A stretch of 51,458 nucleotides of DNA, from NCBI GenBank assembly GCA_013153965.1, contig JAADDJ010000018.1, positions 1 to 51,458 on the forward strand, given 5' to 3'. Below, piece after piece: positions 41,537 to 48,430 of the stretch. This stretch comes from Thermotogae bacterium. GTDB taxonomy: Bacteria; Hydrothermota; Hydrothermia; LBFQ01. Made by a program: the position numbers and the translations under genes. The notes beneath the pieces are model-generated. The model made no database searches. It was not told the DNA's origin and saw nothing but the letters and a program-made list of their open reading frames with translations. Numbering within the stretch: position 1 is the first letter of the stretch; each line of letters opens with the position of its first letter.

Positions 41537-41842
41537 TCATAGGCGGAGCCTGTCCGCCCAACGGCCAACTATCGGCAGAGGCTCAACGTGGCCGCTCGCC
41601 GCCTTCACCATGCCGAATATGGTCAGATATATGAGGAATATGAGACCCACGGGGGCGAGCAGGGCCCATCCCACCAAGGGGACGAACCTCCAAACGAAGA
41701 GCCAGAGCAACCAGAGGGTTGATAGGACGAATCCCTGCCTTATGTGGAAGATGACGAACTTGTCCTTCGGCAAAAAGAGGATGAGGATGAAGAGGAAGGG
41801 GAGGTAGGCCATGGCCCCGAGGATGCGACTTCTCAAGCTCAA
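41537..41842 (-). CDS. small membrane protein, DUF4870-like, 101 aa
   Basis: Three hydrophobic helices (residues 9-24, 37-55, 58-78) and the segment FVIFHIRQGFVLSTLWLLW match the pattern of DUF4870/Tic20-like small membrane proteins. Their function is not known. The start is TTG 41842, overlapping the gatC stop by 4 bases (TTGA). A GGGAG 6 bases upstream serves as ribosome site, so it is co-translated with gatC. Confidence 0.72.
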   Translation of the reverse strand: MSLRSRILGAMAYLPFLFILILFLPKDKFVIFHIRQGFVLSTLWLLWLFVWRFVPLVGWALLAPVGLIFLIYLTIFGMVKAASGHVEPLPIVGRWADRLRL

Positions 41843-42099
41843 GTCTTTCTCCCTATGGGGGATATGAAGCGGATGAATCTGCCCTCCGTGTCCGGAGCGA
41901 GGGCGTAGATGTCCGGATAGGTGTCGCCCGGCTCATCCTCACGGAGGGGAGCGGCCCTCTCAACGACCGAGAGCATGGGCTCCACGTCGTCCGGAATACG
42001 AGACAGGATGGCTATGAAATCCAAAATCTTCAGGAGATCCTCCTCCATCTCGTCATCGGCCTCCACACGGGCAAGGGCGGCTATCCTGCTGACGTCCAA
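41839..42099 (-). CDS. gatC: Asp/Glu-tRNA amidotransferase subunit GatC, 86 aa
   Basis: GatC is the small scaffold of the GatCAB complex, which converts Glu-tRNA(Gln) to Gln-tRNA(Gln). Visible family features are DVSRIAALARVEADDEMEEDLLKILDFIAIL at the N-terminus, then VEPMLSV, PLREDEP, and a C-terminal APDTEGRFIRFISPIG. The start is TTG 42099, because the family match begins at the next codon and the sequence just before it is tRNA-Gln. The TTG follows the discriminator base of the tRNA with no base between. gatA and gatB are not in the window. Confidence 0.9.
   Translation of the reverse strand: MDVSRIAALARVEADDEMEEDLLKILDFIAILSRIPDDVEPMLSVVERAAPLREDEPGDTYPDIYALAPDTEGRFIRFISPIGRKT
41849..41853 (-). 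promoter_or_regulatory. Shine-Dalgarno GGGAG for DUF4870-like gene
   Basis: GGGAG on the minus strand lies 6 bases before TTG 41842, inside gatC, and supports the TTG as start. Confidence 0.65.
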
Positions 42100-42171
42100 C
42101 TGGGGCGGGAGGACTCGAACCTCCACTACCAGATCCAAAGTCTGGCGTGCTACCGATTACACCACGCCCCA
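42100..42171 (-). tRNA. tRNA-Gln (TTG)
   Basis: A 72-base cloverleaf: acceptor TGGGGCG / CGCCCCA, anticodon stem CCAGA / TCTGG with loop CTTTGGA (anticodon TTG), T-arm GGAGG TTCGAGT CCTCC, discriminator G73. It has the U1-A72 pair that bacterial GatCAB uses to recognise tRNA-Gln. CCA is not encoded. gatC begins at the base after G73. Confidence 0.97.
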
Positions 42172-42182
42172 GTGAGGAGGAA

Positions 42183-42188
42183 ATTATA
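42183..42188 (-). promoter_or_regulatory. -10 element TATAAT for tRNA-Gln and gatC
   Basis: TATAAT on the minus strand ends 11 bases before the mature tRNA 5' end. No other promoter precedes gatC, so the tRNA and gatC probably share it. Confidence 0.75.
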
Positions 42189-42212
42189 CGTCCGATTTAC
42201 GCTCGCCGCCTT

Positions 42213-42218
42213 TAGAAT
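42213..42218 (+). promoter_or_regulatory. -10 element TAGAAT for pdxS
   Basis: TAGAAT ends 5 bases before GTG 42224 and 11 bases before the alternative ATG 42230. It is divergent from the tRNA-Gln promoter 24 bases away. Confidence 0.65.
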
Positions 42219-42223
42219 ATCCC

Positions 42224-43111
42224 GTGAGTATGCTTAGGGGCACCTGGCGAGTAAAGGTCGGATTGGCACGCATGTTGAAGGGTGGGGTGATAATGGACGT
42301 CACCACTCCGGAGCAGGCGAAGATAGCGGAGGAGGCCGGTGCGGTGGCCGTGATGGCGCTGGAGAGGGTTCCGGCCGACATCCGCAAGCAGGGGGGAGTG
42401 GCCCGGATGGCCGACCCCGAGATAATCCTCCGCATTATGGACGCGGTGAGCATTCCGGTGATGGCGAAGGTGCGCATAGGACACTTCGTTGAGGCGCAGA
42501 TCCTTGAGGAGTTGGGCGTAGATTTCATTGACGAGAGCGAGGTCCTAACTCCGGCCGATGAGGAGAATCACATATACAAGCATCCCTTCGGTGTCCCCTT
42601 CGTGTGTGGCGCCAGGGATCTGGGGGAGGCCCTCCGTCGCATCGCCGAGGGGGCGGCGATGATCCGCACAAAGGGTGAGGCCGGGACCGGGAATGTGGTT
42701 GAGGCCGTCAGGCACATGCGCCGGATACAGCGCCAGATACGGGAGCTGACCACCAAGGACCCCGAGGAGCTATACACCGCGGCCAAGGAGTTGCGGGCCC
42801 CGTACGAGCTCGTCAAGTACGTGGCCGAGCATGGCCGCCTTCCCGTCCCCAACTTCGCCGCCGGAGGTATAGCCACGCCGGCCGACGCGGCCCTGATGAT
42901 GCAGCTGGGTGCGGAGGCGGTATTCGTGGGTAGCGGGATATTCAAGTCCTCGGACCCCAAGAGGATGGCGGCGGCCATAGTGGAGGCCGTGGCATACTAC
43001 GACAATCCCAAGGTTCTGGCCCGCATCTCCAGAGGTCTCGGCGAGCCCATGAGGGGTATAGACATTCACGAGCTCAACGAGGGAGAGCTCCTTCAGACCA
43101 GAGGATGGTGA
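42224..43111 (+). CDS. pdxS: pyridoxal 5'-phosphate synthase lyase subunit PdxS, 295 aa
   Basis: PdxS makes pyridoxal 5'-phosphate from ribose 5-phosphate, glyceraldehyde 3-phosphate and ammonia supplied by PdxT. Family motifs: [36 protein letters not shown] with the catalytic Asp, [16 protein letters not shown] with the Schiff-base lysine, [18 protein letters not shown] with the second lysine, and [19 protein letters not shown] with the phosphate site. Normal length. The glutaminase pdxT is not adjacent; ParA/ParB follow instead. The start is GTG 42224 or ATG 42230; the family tolerates either. Confidence 0.96.
   Translation: MSMLRGTWRVKVGLARMLKGGVIMDVTTPEQAKIAEEAGAVAVMALERVPADIRKQGGVARMADPEIILRIMDAVSIPVMAKVRIGHFVEAQILEELGVDFIDESEVLTPADEENHIYKHPFGVPFVCGARDLGEALRRIAEGAAMIRTKGEAGTGNVVEAVRHMRRIQRQIRELTTKDPEELYTAAKELRAPYELVKYVAEHGRLPVPNFAAGGIATPADAALMMQLGAEAVFVGSGIFKSSDPKRMAAAIVEAVAYYDNPKVLARISRGLGEPMRGIDIHELNEGELLQTRGW
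43101..43104 (+). promoter_or_regulatory. Shine-Dalgarno GAGG for parA
   Basis: GAGG lies 6 bases before ATG 43111 and favours that start over the ATG at 43105. Confidence 0.55.
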
Positions 43112-43869
43112 TGCGGATAGTCATCGCCAACCAGAAGGGAGGGGTCGGAAAGACCACGACGGCGGTGAATCTCGCCGCCGCCCTCGCCCTGATGGGCGAC
43201 CGGGTCCTGCTGGTTGATGCCGACGCCCAGGCCAACGCCAGCATAGGTGTCGGACTGATTAACCGGGAGCCTAACCTCTACCACGTCCTCATAGGGACGG
43301 CCTCGCTGAGTGAGGCCGTGTATCCTACGGAGGTTGAGGGTCTATACTGTCTCCCATCCTCTCCGGACCTCATCGGCGTTGATGCGGAGATAAAGGGAAC
43401 TCCGGGGTGGGAGTACAGGTTGAGGGATGTGCTCCGGGGTACCGACTACGACTGGGTGATCATAGATACCCCCCCTTCGCTCGGGACCTTGACCATACTC
43501 GCCCTGACGGCCGCCGACAAGGTGATAATCCCCGTTCAGGCGGAGTACTACGCCCTTGAGGGGCTCGGACAGCTGCTGGAAACCCTCAAGTACGTGGTGA
43601 ATCTCCTCAATCCAAGGTTGGAGCTGCTGGGTGTCCTCGTGGCCATGTACGACCGGCGCATCAGACTCTCGCGCGAGGTCTATGCCGAGCTCAGGCGGTA
43701 CTTCGGCGACAAGCTCTTCAAGGCCGTCATCCCCCGAAACGTCAAGTTGGCGGAGGCCCCGAGTTTCGGGAAACCCGGGGTCATATACGACCCCACATCC
43801 CGTGGAGCGCGGGCTTACATGGAGTTAGCGAAGGAGATAAGACATGCCAAGGTCAAGTCGCTTAGGTAG
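43111..43869 (+). CDS. parA: chromosome-partitioning ATPase ParA (Soj), 252 aa
   Basis: A deviant Walker-A ATPase. It has IANQKGGVGKTTTAVNLAAALA, the switch motif LLVDADAQANAS, the Walker B YDWVIIDTPPSLGTLT, and PVQAEYYALEGLGQL. It acts with ParB on parS sites in segregating or positioning the chromosome origin. The length matches chromosomal Soj rather than larger plasmid ParAs. ATG 43111 overlaps the pdxS stop by one base (TGATG). parB overlaps its 3' end by 26 bases. Confidence 0.95.
   Translation: MRIVIANQKGGVGKTTTAVNLAAALALMGDRVLLVDADAQANASIGVGLINREPNLYHVLIGTASLSEAVYPTEVEGLYCLPSSPDLIGVDAEIKGTPGWEYRLRDVLRGTDYDWVIIDTPPSLGTLTILALTAADKVIIPVQAEYYALEGLGQLLETLKYVVNLLNPRLELLGVLVAMYDRRIRLSREVYAELRRYFGDKLFKAVIPRNVKLAEAPSFGKPGVIYDPTSRGARAYMELAKEIRHAKVKSLR
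43831..43836 (+). promoter_or_regulatory. Shine-Dalgarno AAGGAG for parB
   Basis: AAGGAG lies 7 bases before ATG 43844, inside the end of parA. Confidence 0.75.
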
Positions 43870-44656
43870 AGGTTTGGGGGCCATATTCGGCCAGCAGGAG
43901 GGGCCGTCCCTCCAGCGCTATCTGCCCATAGACGAGCTGGTGCCTAACCCCTACCAGCCACGGAGGGACTTCAAGGAGGAGGAGTTGAGGGAGCTCGCCG
44001 AGTCCATAAGGCTTCACGGGATGCTCCAACCCATAGTGGTGCGCGAGAGGAATGGCAGGTACGAGATAATAGCCGGCGAGAGGCGTTGGCGGGCGGCCAA
44101 GTTGGCCGGCCTTGATAGGGTTCCCGTCATCATAAGGGAGGTGGAGGACGAGAGGGAGATGCTTGTCTTCGCCCTCGTGGAGAATCTCCAGAGGGAGGAT
44201 CTCAATCCGGTGGAGAGGGCCTTGGCCCTGAAGCGGCTGAAGGAGGAGTTCAACGCCACGGACGCTGAGATCGGGAGCGTGATAAAGAAGAGCAGGAGCG
44301 CCGTGACGAACACCCTGCGTCTTCTGGAGCTTCCGGAGGAGGTTCTGACCCTTCTGGCCGAGGGGAGGATCAGCGAGGGGCACGCCCGCGTCCTTCTGCG
44401 TCTCAAGGACCCCAGAAGGCAGATAGAGTGGGCGAATAGGGTGGTGGCCGAAGGTATAAGCGTCCGTCAGCTGGAGAGGCTCTTCTCCGGCGGGAGAGAG
44501 GATGACGGTTGGGTCAAGGAGTACGAGTCCCGCCTCAAGATGAACGGTCTCAAGGGCAGGCTGAAAGTGGGAAAGAGAAGTCTGACACTTGAGCTGAAAT
44601 TCAAGAGCCGTGAGGAGTTGGACGAATTCCTGAGCAGGATAGGTCAGGTGGAGTAG
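43844..44656 (+). CDS. parB: chromosome-partitioning protein ParB (Spo0J), 270 aa
   Basis: ParB is a CTPase clamp that loads at parS. The N-terminal SRLGRGLGAIF interacts with ParA. Next come the ParB/sulfiredoxin-like CTP-binding motifs VPNPYQPRRDF, HGMLQPIVVRE, IIAGERRWRAAKLAG and FALVENLQREDLNPVERA. The helix-turn-helix is near residues 130-160 (IGSVIKKSRSAVTNTLRLLELP), with a C-terminal dimerisation domain. I found no parS-like TGTTTCACGTGAAACA in the window. Its 3' end overlaps the convergent holB by 13 bases. Confidence 0.95.
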   Translation: MPRSSRLGRGLGAIFGQQEGPSLQRYLPIDELVPNPYQPRRDFKEEELRELAESIRLHGMLQPIVVRERNGRYEIIAGERRWRAAKLAGLDRVPVIIREVEDEREMLVFALVENLQREDLNPVERALALKRLKEEFNATDAEIGSVIKKSRSAVTNTLRLLELPEEVLTLLAEGRISEGHARVLLRLKDPRRQIEWANRVVAEGISVRQLERLFSGGREDDGWVKEYESRLKMNGLKGRLKVGKRSLTLELKFKSREELDEFLSRIGQVE

Positions 44657-45564
44657 GCTTGGGATGAGCCGGGATGCGGATTCCAAGCGGCCAGCACGTG
44701 GAGGAAGGGTTCGGGAAGGCGACGTCTGTAGCCCTCTTCGGCATCATAGAGGGCCTCGTACAATCTCCTGAACCGCTCGTAGGATAGGGCACCGTCTCCG
44801 TGCATCTCCCTCAGGACGTAGTATCCGAGCCGGATTATGGGTATCCCGTACTTCTGGAAGGCGTCCAACAGGGTGAGGGTGGCCGTCTTACTGCCGAATA
44901 CGAACTCCTTCCAAGCGTTTATTACGCGCCGTATCTCCTCCATCCTCCCCATCCTCATCAGCAGGTACTTGGCCACCCCCGCGCTGTGGCCCGATACCTC
45001 GTACAGGATGGGCTCCTCAACACCCACCACCTCGGCGAACTCCTCCCGCGTGAGGGGTGAGAATCTGATAATCAGCGACCTTGACCTTATCGTCGGGAGG
45101 ACACGGTGGGGGTTGGAGGATATGAGGATGAAGAGGGTGCGCCTCCATCCCTCCTCAAGGAGTTTGAGCATGGAGTTCTGGGCCTCCGTCGTGGAGTTCT
45201 CCACGTTCATCACTATGACCAGCTTGTAGGGGAGGACTATGGGGGGTTTCACGACCTCCGCCTTTATCCTCCTTATGGCCGATATGCCTATGGTGGCCGT
45301 GCTACCGTAGAACTCCAGAGGGCGGGGGCCTCGGGGGATAGGGGGTACGGGGGAGAGGATATGCACGTCCTGACAGGTCAGGTTCCTCACCTTCTCCCCG
45401 AAACCGCTCTCCTCCGCGAGGGCCTCGGCGAACTCGTGAGCCAGGGTGGCCTTGCCCACACCCTCCGGACCCACGAACATGACGGTGGGGACCTTGGGAT
45501 CCCTAAGGAGTTTCCGGAGGATTCTCTTCGGGTGGCGTTGGCCTACGGTCCTGACGAAGGTCAT
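44644..45564 (-). CDS. holB: DNA polymerase III subunit delta' (HolB), 306 aa
   Basis: A clamp-loader AAA+ protein. It has MFVGPEGVGKATLAHEFAEALA (P-loop), IRRIKAEVVKPPIVLPYKLVIVMNVENSTTEAQNSMLKLLEE with the Walker B-like region, ILISSNPHRVLPTIRSRSLIIRF with the sensor and the RxRS motif, and a C-terminal helical collar. The zinc-finger cysteines of typical delta' are reduced to a single Cys (LTCQD), so the zinc module seems lost. It is co-transcribed with the preceding PGI/PMI gene by a 4-base overlap at 45561-45564. Confidence 0.88.
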   Translation of the reverse strand: MTFVRTVGQRHPKRILRKLLRDPKVPTVMFVGPEGVGKATLAHEFAEALAEESGFGEKVRNLTCQDVHILSPVPPIPRGPRPLEFYGSTATIGISAIRRIKAEVVKPPIVLPYKLVIVMNVENSTTEAQNSMLKLLEEGWRRTLFILISSNPHRVLPTIRSRSLIIRFSPLTREEFAEVVGVEEPILYEVSGHSAGVAKYLLMRMGRMEEIRRVINAWKEFVFGSKTATLTLLDAFQKYGIPIIRLGYYVLREMHGDGALSYERFRRLYEALYDAEEGYRRRLPEPFLHVLAAWNPHPGSSQAYST

Positions 45565-46538
45565 CTCTTGGCCAGTATCTCCTTCAGGTTCCTTATGCGG
45601 TCTATCCGGTACGGGTCCCCTCCGTACTCCACGGTTAGCCAGTAGCTGACGAAATCCCCGAACCAGATGAGATAGAGCATCTGCTCCAGAAGGCTCTCGC
45701 CTCTGGCGACCACGCTCTCGGCCCCCATCACGTAGTCGCGCAGCAGGTCCTCAACCACCTCCATCCTCAGACGCACCCTCGGATGGTCGTAGTCGGTCTT
45801 GAGGAACAGGAGCCAAGCCTTGGTCTCAAGGAACTCCGGATGGTCAAACCCCTCAATCTCGTTGTGGTTGTGCTCGGGGAAGAGGGATACGTGGGCGAAG
45901 GCGTTGGCGTTCTCGTTAATTTGGTTCTTCCATCTGGTGGCCACGGAGCCTATCTTGGCGTCGGCGTATATCAGGGGTAGCCTCCTGTACAGCATCGTGG
46001 CCACCTCGTAGGTGGGGGAATCCATGCCGTCCAGCTCAGAGGCGTAGGCGTCCAGATTCTCGGCGGCCTTCAGGGACAGCTCATGGAGGGCGTCGTCTAT
46101 GATTCCGGAGCGGTGCGCTCCGAAGACCAGAGCCCTAAACAGGTATCCGAAGGCCTCACGGGGCTGGTAGCCGGAGGGCACCTCCACGACGGGGACCCCA
46201 TCCCTCTCGGCCATGGCGCCGAGCTTCCCGCCCGTCGTTATCACGAATCCCCTCATACCCCTCTCAATAGCCTCCCCGTAGGCGGATAGGGTCTCCTCGG
46301 TGTTTCCGGAGTAGCTGATGGCTACGAAGAAATCTCCCTTTCCGTAGAATGGGGGTAGGTTGTAGTGTCTGACGGTGCGCACGTCCATCCCGGTCCAATC
46401 GGCGAATAGGTCTCCGGCGGCGGCGGAGCCCCCCATTCCTATCACGGCTATCCTCCCGCCCTCGTATCCGGGAAAGTCTCCCCGCCACGATGGGGAGTAC
46501 CTCAGCATCTCAGGGAACTTTCTGATGTTGTCAATCAT
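45561..46538 (-). CDS. bifunctional phosphoglucose/phosphomannose isomerase (SIS domain), 325 aa
   Basis: The protein matches the archaeal/bacterial PGI/PMI family. It contains IAVIGMGGSAAAGDLFADW, VAISYSGNTEETLSAYGEAIERG, GVPVVEVPSGYQPREAFGYLF, and the active-site region FPEHNHNEIEGFDHPEF with Glu and His. It interconverts fructose 6-phosphate with glucose 6-phosphate and mannose 6-phosphate, which links to the phosphomannomutase at 17790-19193. The start is ATG 46538. It overlaps rfbD by 4 bases and also has a TAAAAT 7 bases upstream, so it may have its own promoter within the operon. Confidence 0.9.
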   Translation of the reverse strand: MIDNIRKFPEMLRYSPSWRGDFPGYEGGRIAVIGMGGSAAAGDLFADWTGMDVRTVRHYNLPPFYGKGDFFVAISYSGNTEETLSAYGEAIERGMRGFVITTGGKLGAMAERDGVPVVEVPSGYQPREAFGYLFRALVFGAHRSGIIDDALHELSLKAAENLDAYASELDGMDSPTYEVATMLYRRLPLIYADAKIGSVATRWKNQINENANAFAHVSLFPEHNHNEIEGFDHPEFLETKAWLLFLKTDYDHPRVRLRMEVVEDLLRDYVMGAESVVARGESLLEQMLYLIWFGDFVSYWLTVEYGGDPYRIDRIRNLKEILAKR

Positions 46539-47359
46539 GGGAGGGATTTTACCGTTGCCAGATAGTCCCTCACGCTATCTATGAAGGAAGGCATGGGGTA
46601 GGCGTACCTTGAGGACAGGAGAACGGAGGAGCGGGGCCTTATGTCCATGAATCCCTCCGGTACGGACCGGACTATCCGGGAGGTGGAGTTCAACTCGTCC
46701 GCCAGAAGTATGGCGCCGTCAAAGGGGGTCAGGGGTAGTTTCCCGGTGATGTGGTATATGCCCCCGGGAAGGTCCTCTTCCAGCATCCGCAGGAGGATGC
46801 GGGCCAAGAAGGGGGCGTATGTGGGCGATGACGTCTGAAGGTCGTGGGCGAATACGGTCTCGCCGGCGAGGAGTTTCAGGGGCAGGCGGCTGAAGAAGTT
46901 CCGCCCTCCCTCCCCGAATATCCACGATGTGCGCACGACCATGGCCTCCGGGTACTCCTCAAGGACGTACATCTCACCCAGCAGCTTGCTCTTCCCATAG
47001 ACGCTGCGAGGTTGGGGAGGGTCGTCCTCGTAGTAGTATCCCACCTCGCCGTCAAATACGTAATCGGTGGAGAGGTGTATGAGTTTGACGTTGGCCTCCC
47101 TGCACACCTGTGCGAGCACCTTGGGGAATTGGGCGTTTATGCGGAATGCCAGAACGGGCTCCCTCTCGGCCCCATCTACGTCCGTGTAGGCGGCGGCGTT
47201 AATCACGGCCTCACTCCCCTCAAGGAAATCGTGGAGGAATCGGCGTATGCCTCTGAGAGTGCGAAGGTCCCAGTCTTCGCGCGTGTGGAATTTACCCTCG
47301 CCTACGAGTCTCCTGATGGCTCTTCCCAACGTTCCACTGGAGCCGAACACTGCTATCAC
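46535..47359 (-). CDS. rfbD: dTDP-4-dehydrorhamnose reductase, 274 aa
   Basis: An extended SDR of the RmlD family. It has the N-terminal MIAVFGSSGTLGRAI, AVINAAAYTDVDGAE, HLSTDYVFDGEVGYYYEDDPPQPRSVYGKSKLLGE with the catalytic YxxxK (YGKSK), VVRTSWIFGEGGRNF, and GGIYHITG. It reduces dTDP-4-keto-rhamnose with NAD(P)H in dTDP-L-rhamnose synthesis. The rfbA, rfbB and rfbC genes are not in the window. The start is GTG 47359, 6 bases after TAGAAT, whose TAG is in frame. Confidence 0.9.
   Translation of the reverse strand: MIAVFGSSGTLGRAIRRLVGEGKFHTREDWDLRTLRGIRRFLHDFLEGSEAVINAAAYTDVDGAEREPVLAFRINAQFPKVLAQVCREANVKLIHLSTDYVFDGEVGYYYEDDPPQPRSVYGKSKLLGEMYVLEEYPEAMVVRTSWIFGEGGRNFFSRLPLKLLAGETVFAHDLQTSSPTYAPFLARILLRMLEEDLPGGIYHITGKLPLTPFDGAILLADELNSTSRIVRSVPEGFMDIRPRSSVLLSSRYAYPMPSFIDSVRDYLATVKSLP
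46546..46551 (-). promoter_or_regulatory. -10 element TAAAAT for PGI/PMI gene, inside rfbD
   Basis: TAAAAT on the minus strand ends 7 bases before ATG 46538 and lies within the last codons of rfbD. Confidence 0.5.
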
Positions 47360-47365
47360 GGGTCT

Positions 47366-47371
47366 ATTCTA
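47366..47371 (-). promoter_or_regulatory. -10 element TAGAAT for rfbD
   Basis: TAGAAT on the minus strand ends 6 bases before GTG 47359, in the 18-base gap behind the MalK-type gene. Confidence 0.65.
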
Positions 47372-47377
47372 CCCTCG

Positions 47378-48409
47378 TCATATGAGTCTCTTGCCCTCCG
47401 CGTCAAACAGGTAGTACCTATCCACCCACACGGCCACCTTGCTTCCCACCTTGGGAGGGGTATCGTAGTGCTTGACGCTCACGACTATGTCGCCGCCTAT
47501 ATCCACATACACGATGCTCTCGTGCCCGAATATCTCACGATGCACGACGGTACCGGATATTCCCCTCTCGCTCAACCTCGCTCCCTCCGGCCTGAAGCCC
47601 AAGAGGGCGGAGCCCTCGTAGTCGGTATCAACGGCGACCCACCATCCGGCCGGCGCGTGGAATTTCCTCCCTCTAACCTCCCCCTCTATGAGATTCATGG
47701 GCGGGGAGCCCACGAAGGAGGCGACGAAGGCGGAGGCGGGCTCGTGATACACCGTGAGGGGGTCCGCGAACTGCTCTATCTTACCCCGGTTGAGTATTAG
47801 GACCCTGTCCGCCAAGCTCATCGCCTCAACCTGGTCATGCGTCACGTATATGCTGGTGGTTTGGAATTCTCTGTGGAGGCGACCTATCTCCGCCCGCATC
47901 TCCGTACGAAGGTTGGCGTCCAAGTTGGAGAGCGGCTCGTCAAACAGGAAGAGGCTCGGACGCTTTATCAGGGCCCTGCCGAGGGCCACCCGCTGCCTCT
48001 GCCCCCCGGAGAGCTGGCGCGGCTTCTTGTGGAGGTGCCTCTCTATCTTGAGGATGGAGGCGATTTTCTTGACCCTACGGTCTATCTCGTCCTTGGGGAC
48101 CTTCTTGAGCTTGAGGGGGAAGGCGAGATTCTCATAGACGGTCATGTGGGGATATAAGGCGTAGTTCTGGAATACCATGCCCACGTCCCTCTTGGAGGGG
48201 GGAAGGTCGGTGATATCCTCGCCGTCAAAGTATATCCTGCCCGATGTGGGTCGCTCAAGTCCCGCTATTATCCGCAGCAGCGTGGTCTTGCCGCATCCGG
48301 AGGGGCCGAGTATCACCACGAACTCCCCATCCTCTATGCTGAAGTTCAAGTTTTCAAGGACTACGAAGTTCCCGAAGGATTTGCTAAGGTTCCTGACCTC
48401 TATCCTCAA
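47378..48409 (-). CDS. sugar ABC transporter ATP-binding protein (MalK/UgpC/MsmK type), 343 aa
   Basis: A complete ABC ATPase. It has Walker A GPSGCGKTTLLRIIAGL, Q-loop VFQNYALYPHM, signature LSGGQRQRVALGRAL, Walker B LFLFDEPLSNLDA, H-loop VTHDQ, and a C-terminal TOBE/regulatory domain from about residue 240. The MalK/MsmK branch energises carbohydrate importers. No permease or binding protein is adjacent, so it may serve several importers, as MsmK does. The start is TTG 48409, 7 bases after TATAAT. A GH99-like gene lies upstream. Confidence 0.9.
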   Translation of the reverse strand: MRIEVRNLSKSFGNFVVLENLNFSIEDGEFVVILGPSGCGKTTLLRIIAGLERPTSGRIYFDGEDITDLPPSKRDVGMVFQNYALYPHMTVYENLAFPLKLKKVPKDEIDRRVKKIASILKIERHLHKKPRQLSGGQRQRVALGRALIKRPSLFLFDEPLSNLDANLRTEMRAEIGRLHREFQTTSIYVTHDQVEAMSLADRVLILNRGKIEQFADPLTVYHEPASAFVASFVGSPPMNLIEGEVRGRKFHAPAGWWVAVDTDYEGSALLGFRPEGARLSERGISGTVVHREIFGHESIVYVDIGGDIVVSVKHYDTPPKVGSKVAVWVDRYYLFDAEGKRLI

Positions 48410-48416
48410 GGATGAG

Positions 48417-48422
48417 ATTATA
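48417..48422 (-). promoter_or_regulatory. -10 element TATAAT for MalK-type gene
   Basis: TATAAT on the minus strand ends 7 bases before TTG 48409. Confidence 0.7.
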
Positions 48423-48430
48423 GGGGAGGG

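Noticed and set aside
42100-42138. GatC start upstream, adding 13 residues
   Set aside because: Those codons are the 3' part of tRNA-Gln; the family match begins at the TTG at 42099.
43111-44656. parS site or replication origin near parAB
   Set aside because: I found no TGTTTCACGTGAAACA-like 16-mer, no DnaA boxes in clusters and no dnaA or dnaN in the window.
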